DNA of 9,607 bases from assembly GCA_050736615.1 (NCBI GenBank), contig JBOHWL010000225.1, positions 1 to 9,607 on the forward strand, read 5' to 3'. This DNA is from JBOHWJ01 sp050736615. Its GTDB lineage: Bacteria; Desulfobacterota; Binatia; Binatales; Binataceae. The first letter of the stretch is position 1; each line of letters opens with the position of its first letter. The notes under the pieces are model-generated. The model was not told the DNA's origin, ran no database searches, and worked only from the letters and a program-made list of their open reading frames with translations. Made by a program: the position numbers and the translations under genes. Positions 6,529-9,607 of the stretch are shown here, piece after piece.

Positions 6529-7621
6529 CCGTGGCGTGCGCCTGATGCTTCACGAGCTCGCAAAAAGCTACGGCAATATGGTGGCCCTCGAACCAACCAA
6601 CCTTGCTATCGAAGCCGGCGAGTTTTTCTCTTTGCTCGGCCCAAGCGGATCGGGCAAATCGACACTCCTTGGCACCATCGCCGGCTTCGTTCCGCCGACC
6701 CGGGGACGAATAGAAGTTGATGGTGTGGACATCGTCGGTATTCCACCCTATCGCCGCAACATCGGCATGGTGTTCCAGAATTACGCCTTGTTTCCTCACA
6801 TGGATGTGTTTGAGAACATCGCATTTCCGCTGCGCCTAAGAAAGCTGAGGATCACCGAGATCCAGACGCGTGTAGCGCGGGCCCTCGCAATGGTGCAGTT
6901 GCCGGATTTCGGCAGCCGTTCGGTCGGGCAGCTTTCGGGAGGACAGCAACAGCGCGTCGCGCTGGCGCGCGCTGCCGTCTACGGCCCGAGGGTGCTGCTG
7001 ATGGACGAGCCATTGGGCGCGCTCGACAAGAATTTGCGTGCAGACATGCAGAGCGAGATCAAGGCGGCTCACCGTGAACTTGGCGCGACTACTGTCTACG
7101 TCACCCACGACCAGGACGAGGCAGCAGCCATGTCCGACCGCATTGCGATCATGAATCAAGGTCGGATCGTGCAAGTGGGCACGTCGCGCGACCTCTATGA
7201 ACATCCACGCAACGCCTTTGTGGCGGGCTTCCTCGGCGATGCCAACCTGTTTGCCATTGCTGACCATGCAGGCGGATCCGGGTGCCCGGCAATCCGTTTG
7301 CACAACGGCGCATTGATACATGCTCCGGACGATGACGGAGTCGCCTCCGGCGAGGGTGATAGCGTGGTGTGCGTCAGGCCCGACGCGATCAGGCTCGTGC
7401 CCGCGGGGACCCGGGTCGCCGCGGATCTGAACCACCTCTCGGGACACGTCGTCGATACCGTGTTTGCGGCGGGTGTCCAAAGCTTCCGGGTCGAAGTGGG
7501 GACCGTCAAACCCCTCCTGGTACGCTCCAAGGCGAATGGCGAGTGGCCCACGGTTACGGCGGGCTCTCCGATCATGGCGGTCTGGCCCAAGAACGCAACG
7601 CGCCTCATTCCGAAGGAGTAG
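6521..7621 (+). CDS. ABC transporter ATP-binding protein, PotA-like
   Basis: The 366-residue ATPase energises the importer from the cytoplasmic face. All nucleotide-binding motifs are intact: Walker A GPSGSGKST (40-48), Q-loop Gln86 in MVFQNYALFPH, signature LSGGQ (138-142), Walker B VLLMDEP (158-164), D-loop GALD (166-169) and switch His196 in VTHDQDE. The C-terminal part, from about 275, fits the TOBE regulatory domain of PotA/UgpC/CysA-type ATPases. I chose ATG 6521, which overlaps the permease stop by 8 bp and has GGAG just upstream. The frame extends further upstream (to 6431), but that part lies wholly inside the permease gene and looks unlike an ATPase N-terminus. ATG 6545 is an alternative. 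Confidence 0.95.
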   Translation: MVSRGVRLMLHELAKSYGNMVALEPTNLAIEAGEFFSLLGPSGSGKSTLLGTIAGFVPPTRGRIEVDGVDIVGIPPYRRNIGMVFQNYALFPHMDVFENIAFPLRLRKLRITEIQTRVARALAMVQLPDFGSRSVGQLSGGQQQRVALARAAVYGPRVLLMDEPLGALDKNLRADMQSEIKAAHRELGATTVYVTHDQDEAAAMSDRIAIMNQGRIVQVGTSRDLYEHPRNAFVAGFLGDANLFAIADHAGGSGCPAIRLHNGALIHAPDDDGVASGEGDSVVCVRPDAIRLVPAGTRVAADLNHLSGHVVDTVFAAGVQSFRVEVGTVKPLLVRSKANGEWPTVTAGSPIMAVWPKNATRLIPKE

Positions 7622-7623
7622 GC

Positions 7624-8379
7624 ATGTCAACACTCAGCGGCAAGATTGCTCTCGTGACCGGTTCCGGCGATGGCATGGGTCGGGCCCATGCGATACTGAT
7701 GGCCGAGCGCGGTGCCGACGTCATCGTCGCGGACATCAATCCCCAAGGGGCCGAGGCAACGGCCGAGAGTGTCCGCAAGCTTGGGCGGCGCGCTCACGTC
7801 GCAACCGTCGATATGGGTGACGTTGCGGCGGTGCAGGCAATGGCGGCCGAAGGGGCCGCGACGCTCGGCCCGATCGATATTCTGGTCAACAACGCCGGCT
7901 ACGGCCAGCGTGCAGAGACGTCCGAAATCAGCCCGGGAGATTTCGACCGCATGCTCGCCGTGCACGTGCGAGGTTCATTCTTCTGCGCCCAGGCGGTAAT
8001 TCCTGCGATGAAGCAGCGCCGCTACGGCAAGATCATCAACATTTCCTCTATCTGGGGAATGACAGGCGCTCCCGTCGCTCCTCATTATTGCGCTGCCAAG
8101 GCGGCGCTGCTCGGCCTGACGAAGGCATGGGCCAAGGAGCTGGCCCCGTGGAACATCCATGTCAACGCCGTAGCGCCCGGTGGGGTGCGCTCCGGTGGTC
8201 CGGTCAAGCTGGATGATTCCCCCACTCTCAAGGCCAAGGAGGAGAAAGTGCCTCTCAAGCGTTACTGCCGACCGATCGAAATTTCCTACGCGGTTGCCTA
8301 TCTCGCGTCGCCTGAAGCCGATTTCGTCACCGGTCAGGTGATAAGTCCGAACGGCGGCGAAACCATAGTTGGCTATTAG
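7624..8379 (+). CDS. SDR-family oxidoreductase (first of a tandem pair)
   Basis: A 251-residue classical SDR. It shows the cofactor motif TGSGDGMG (12-19), Asp37 after strand 2 (suggesting NAD), NNAG (89-92) and the catalytic S142, Y155 and K159 (YCAAK). The usual catalytic-tetrad Asn is His114, in VHVRGSFF. AAGGAG (7613-7618) lies 5 nt before the ATG and overlaps the end of the ATPase gene, so it belongs to the same operon. An upstream extension of the frame is inside the ATPase gene and was discarded. By hand alignment without gaps it shares 164 of 248 residues with the next gene's product, pointing to duplication. Its closest annotations would be 3-oxoacyl-ACP reductase-like or glucose-dehydrogenase-like SDRs, but the substrate is unknown. 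The segment around 190-202, where SDRs usually close over the substrate, differs most from its twin. Confidence 0.95.
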   Translation: MSTLSGKIALVTGSGDGMGRAHAILMAERGADVIVADINPQGAEATAESVRKLGRRAHVATVDMGDVAAVQAMAAEGAATLGPIDILVNNAGYGQRAETSEISPGDFDRMLAVHVRGSFFCAQAVIPAMKQRRYGKIINISSIWGMTGAPVAPHYCAAKAALLGLTKAWAKELAPWNIHVNAVAPGGVRSGGPVKLDDSPTLKAKEEKVPLKRYCRPIEISYAVAYLASPEADFVTGQVISPNGGETIVGY

Positions 8380-8388
8380 GAGCGTGCC

Positions 8389-9153
8389 ATGAGTGACCCA
8401 AGGCGGTTGGATGGGAAGATTGCCTGGATTACGGGCTCCGGGCGCGGCATGGGGCGCGCGCACGCGCTTCTGCTAGCAGGCCGCGGCGCCGACATCGTTG
8501 TGCATGACGTGCTCGCCCCCGAAGCTAAGGAGACCGCAAACCTCGTCGAGAAGCTGGGGCGGCGCGCCTTTATTTCCAACGCCGATGTGCGGGACCCCGC
8601 AGCGGTCCGCGAGCTGGCCGCACGGGCCGCAACGGAGCTCGGTCCGATTGATATTCTTGTCAACAATGCGGGCATTGGTCAGCACGCACCGATAGCGGAC
8701 ATCACCCCCGATGATTTCCAGCGCATGTTCGACATCCACGTGCGCGGCTCCTTCTTCTGCGGCCAGAGCGTTATCCCGGGGATGAAAGAGCGGCGCGCCG
8801 GCAAGATCATCAATATCTCATCCATCTGGGGTATGACCGGGGCCGATACCGCATCCCACTACTGCGCTGCCAAAGCCGCCCTGCTCGGTCTGACGAAGGC
8901 GTGGGCGAAGGAACTCGCGCCCTGGAATATCCATGTCAACGCCGTCTGTCCTGGCGGCGTCATCACCGACATGCCGATCAAGGTCCAAGGCTGGGATAAG
9001 ATCCGCGCCAAGGAGAAACGGGTCCCGCTCGGACGTTGGGCAGAACCCGGTGAGATTTCCGCCGCTGTTGCCTATTTCGCCGGCGCCGAATCCGACTTCG
9101 TAACCGGCCAGGCGCTTAGCCCGAATGGGGGCGAAACTATCGTTGGCTTCTAG
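8389..9153 (+). CDS. SDR-family oxidoreductase (second of a tandem pair)
   Basis: A 254-residue classical SDR and paralogue of the preceding gene. Motifs are TGSGRGMG (15-22), Asp40 after strand 2, NNAG (92-95), S145, Y158 and K162. As in its twin, His117 (IHVRGSFF) stands where Asn is usual. The block from the catalytic Tyr to VNAV is identical in the two proteins, while the substrate loop after PGGV (about 189-206) is different. This suggests two enzymes with the same chemistry on related substrates, or opposite stereochemistry, or partners in a mixed oligomer (inference). AGGAG (8378-8382) overlaps the stop of the upstream gene, with 6 nt to the ATG. A terminator-like hairpin begins at its stop codon, so it probably ends the transcript. 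Confidence 0.95.
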   Translation: MSDPRRLDGKIAWITGSGRGMGRAHALLLAGRGADIVVHDVLAPEAKETANLVEKLGRRAFISNADVRDPAAVRELAARAATELGPIDILVNNAGIGQHAPIADITPDDFQRMFDIHVRGSFFCGQSVIPGMKERRAGKIINISSIWGMTGADTASHYCAAKAALLGLTKAWAKELAPWNIHVNAVCPGGVITDMPIKVQGWDKIRAKEKRVPLGRWAEPGEISAAVAYFAGAESDFVTGQALSPNGGETIVGF

Positions 9154-9190
9154 AGCGGGATGGGATTGCTCGCGCTCTCCCACCCCGCTC
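9153..9190 (+). terminator. Terminator-like hairpin after the second tandem SDR
   Basis: GAGCGGG-A-TGGGA (9153-9165) pairs with TCCCA-C-CCCGCTC (9178-9190): a 13-position stem with a single A-C mismatch and a 12-base loop. A T-rich stretch (ctatttgttt) begins a few bases later, although not directly against the stem. It probably ends, or weakens, the operon transcript and sets the flavin oxidoreductase gene apart. Confidence 0.55.
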
Positions 9191-9272
9191 ACTCTATTTG
9201 TTTCATCGCGCGAGAGAGACCTGCGGCGATTCCACCTCCGGTCATCGCGCTCCAGCAGACAAGGGGAATCCT
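9191..9272. other. Intergenic leader before the flavin oxidoreductase gene
   Basis: This 82-bp stretch holds the ribosome binding site AGGGGA near 9262-9267. I see no convincing -35/-10 pair, so it is undecided whether the next gene has its own promoter or depends on readthrough. Confidence 0.3.
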
Positions 9273-9607
9273 ATGCACTTCGGCTTATTCTGCCTCAACA
9301 CGCAGCGCGATCCACATAAGAAGCCGCGTGAGATTTACCGCGAAACGCTTGAACACGTGCGGCTCGCCGAACAGGCGGGGTTCGAGATCGCATGGTTCGC
9401 GGAACATCATTTCTCGAATTACTGCTTGTGTCCTTCGCCGCTTACCATGACGACCTATGCGGCCGGGCAGACGACGCGCATCAAGCTCGGACCTGCGGTC
9501 ATTGTCGTCCCGCTCTATGAGCCGATCCGCATGCTCGAGGACATCGGGGTTGCCGATCAGATGAGCGATGGGCGCCTTGTACTCGGCTTTGGCACCGGAT
9601 ATCAGCA
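9273..9607 (+). CDS. LLM-class flavin-dependent oxidoreductase (luciferase-like), N-terminal part, cut by window edge
   Basis: From ATG 9273 the frame is open for 111 codons to the window edge. It begins MHFGLFCLNTQ and contains AEQAGFEIAWFAEHHFSNY (33-50), then CPSPLTM (53-59), LGPAVIVVPLYEPIRMLED and GRLVLGFGTGYQ. These are the hallmarks of the bacterial luciferase-like monooxygenase family: a TIM barrel that uses reduced flavin (FMN or F420) and often oxygen. AGGGGA lies 6 nt before the start. Such enzymes oxidise aldehydes, sulfonates, amines or other small organics, and would suit a catabolic cluster. About a third of the protein is visible, so the subfamily cannot be named. The hairpin upstream may separate it from the SDR operon. 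Confidence 0.9.
   Translation, partial: MHFGLFCLNTQRDPHKKPREIYRETLEHVRLAEQAGFEIAWFAEHHFSNYCLCPSPLTMTTYAAGQTTRIKLGPAVIVVPLYEPIRMLEDIGVADQMSDGRLVLGFGTGYQ

Noticed and set aside
6836..7633. Minus-strand open frame (265 codons) opposite the ATPase gene
   Set aside because: It is His/Arg-rich shadow sequence without motifs, and the plus strand has every ABC ATPase motif.

Overview
The window looks like chromosomal or plasmid DNA of a GC-rich proteobacterium, most likely an alphaproteobacterium of the rhizobial type. This is inferred from the high GC content, the rhizobial-looking insertion-sequence tail at the left edge, and a gene set (RpiR regulator, polyamine-type ABC importer, several short-chain dehydrogenases, class III aminotransferase) typical of rhizobial catabolic loci. 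No rRNA, tRNA, CRISPR array or phage gene was seen.

Layout. Positions 1 to about 240 hold the 3' end of an IS5-like transposase gene and its trailing end. A gene-poor stretch follows, ending in two small palindromes just before a MurR/RpiR-family regulator (537-1406, +). A class III PLP-dependent aminotransferase (2804-1410, -) converges on the regulator with only 3 bp between the stop codons. A short divergent regulatory region (about 2805-2927) carries a good sigma70-type promoter for the aminotransferase, overlapped by palindromes. To its right is a compact plus-strand cluster: SDR oxidoreductase (2928), Tat-exported solute-binding protein (3738), two PotB/PotC-type permeases (4821, 5713), PotA-type ATPase (6521), and two closely related tandem SDRs (7624, 8389). 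A terminator-like hairpin (9153-9190) follows. The window ends inside a luciferase-like flavin-dependent oxidoreductase gene (9273 onward).

How it may work together (inference). The importer belongs to the spermidine/putrescine/opine/phosphonate class. It probably brings in a small amine-bearing or organic-acid compound. Three SDRs, an aminotransferase and, beyond the terminator, a flavin monooxygenase-like enzyme could then oxidise and transaminate it, with the RpiR protein as the sugar-phosphate- or metabolite-responsive switch. The substrate cannot be read from the sequence. The genes are individually from well-known families; what may be undescribed is the pathway they form. No clearly novel molecular system (defence, toxin or unusual RNA) was seen.
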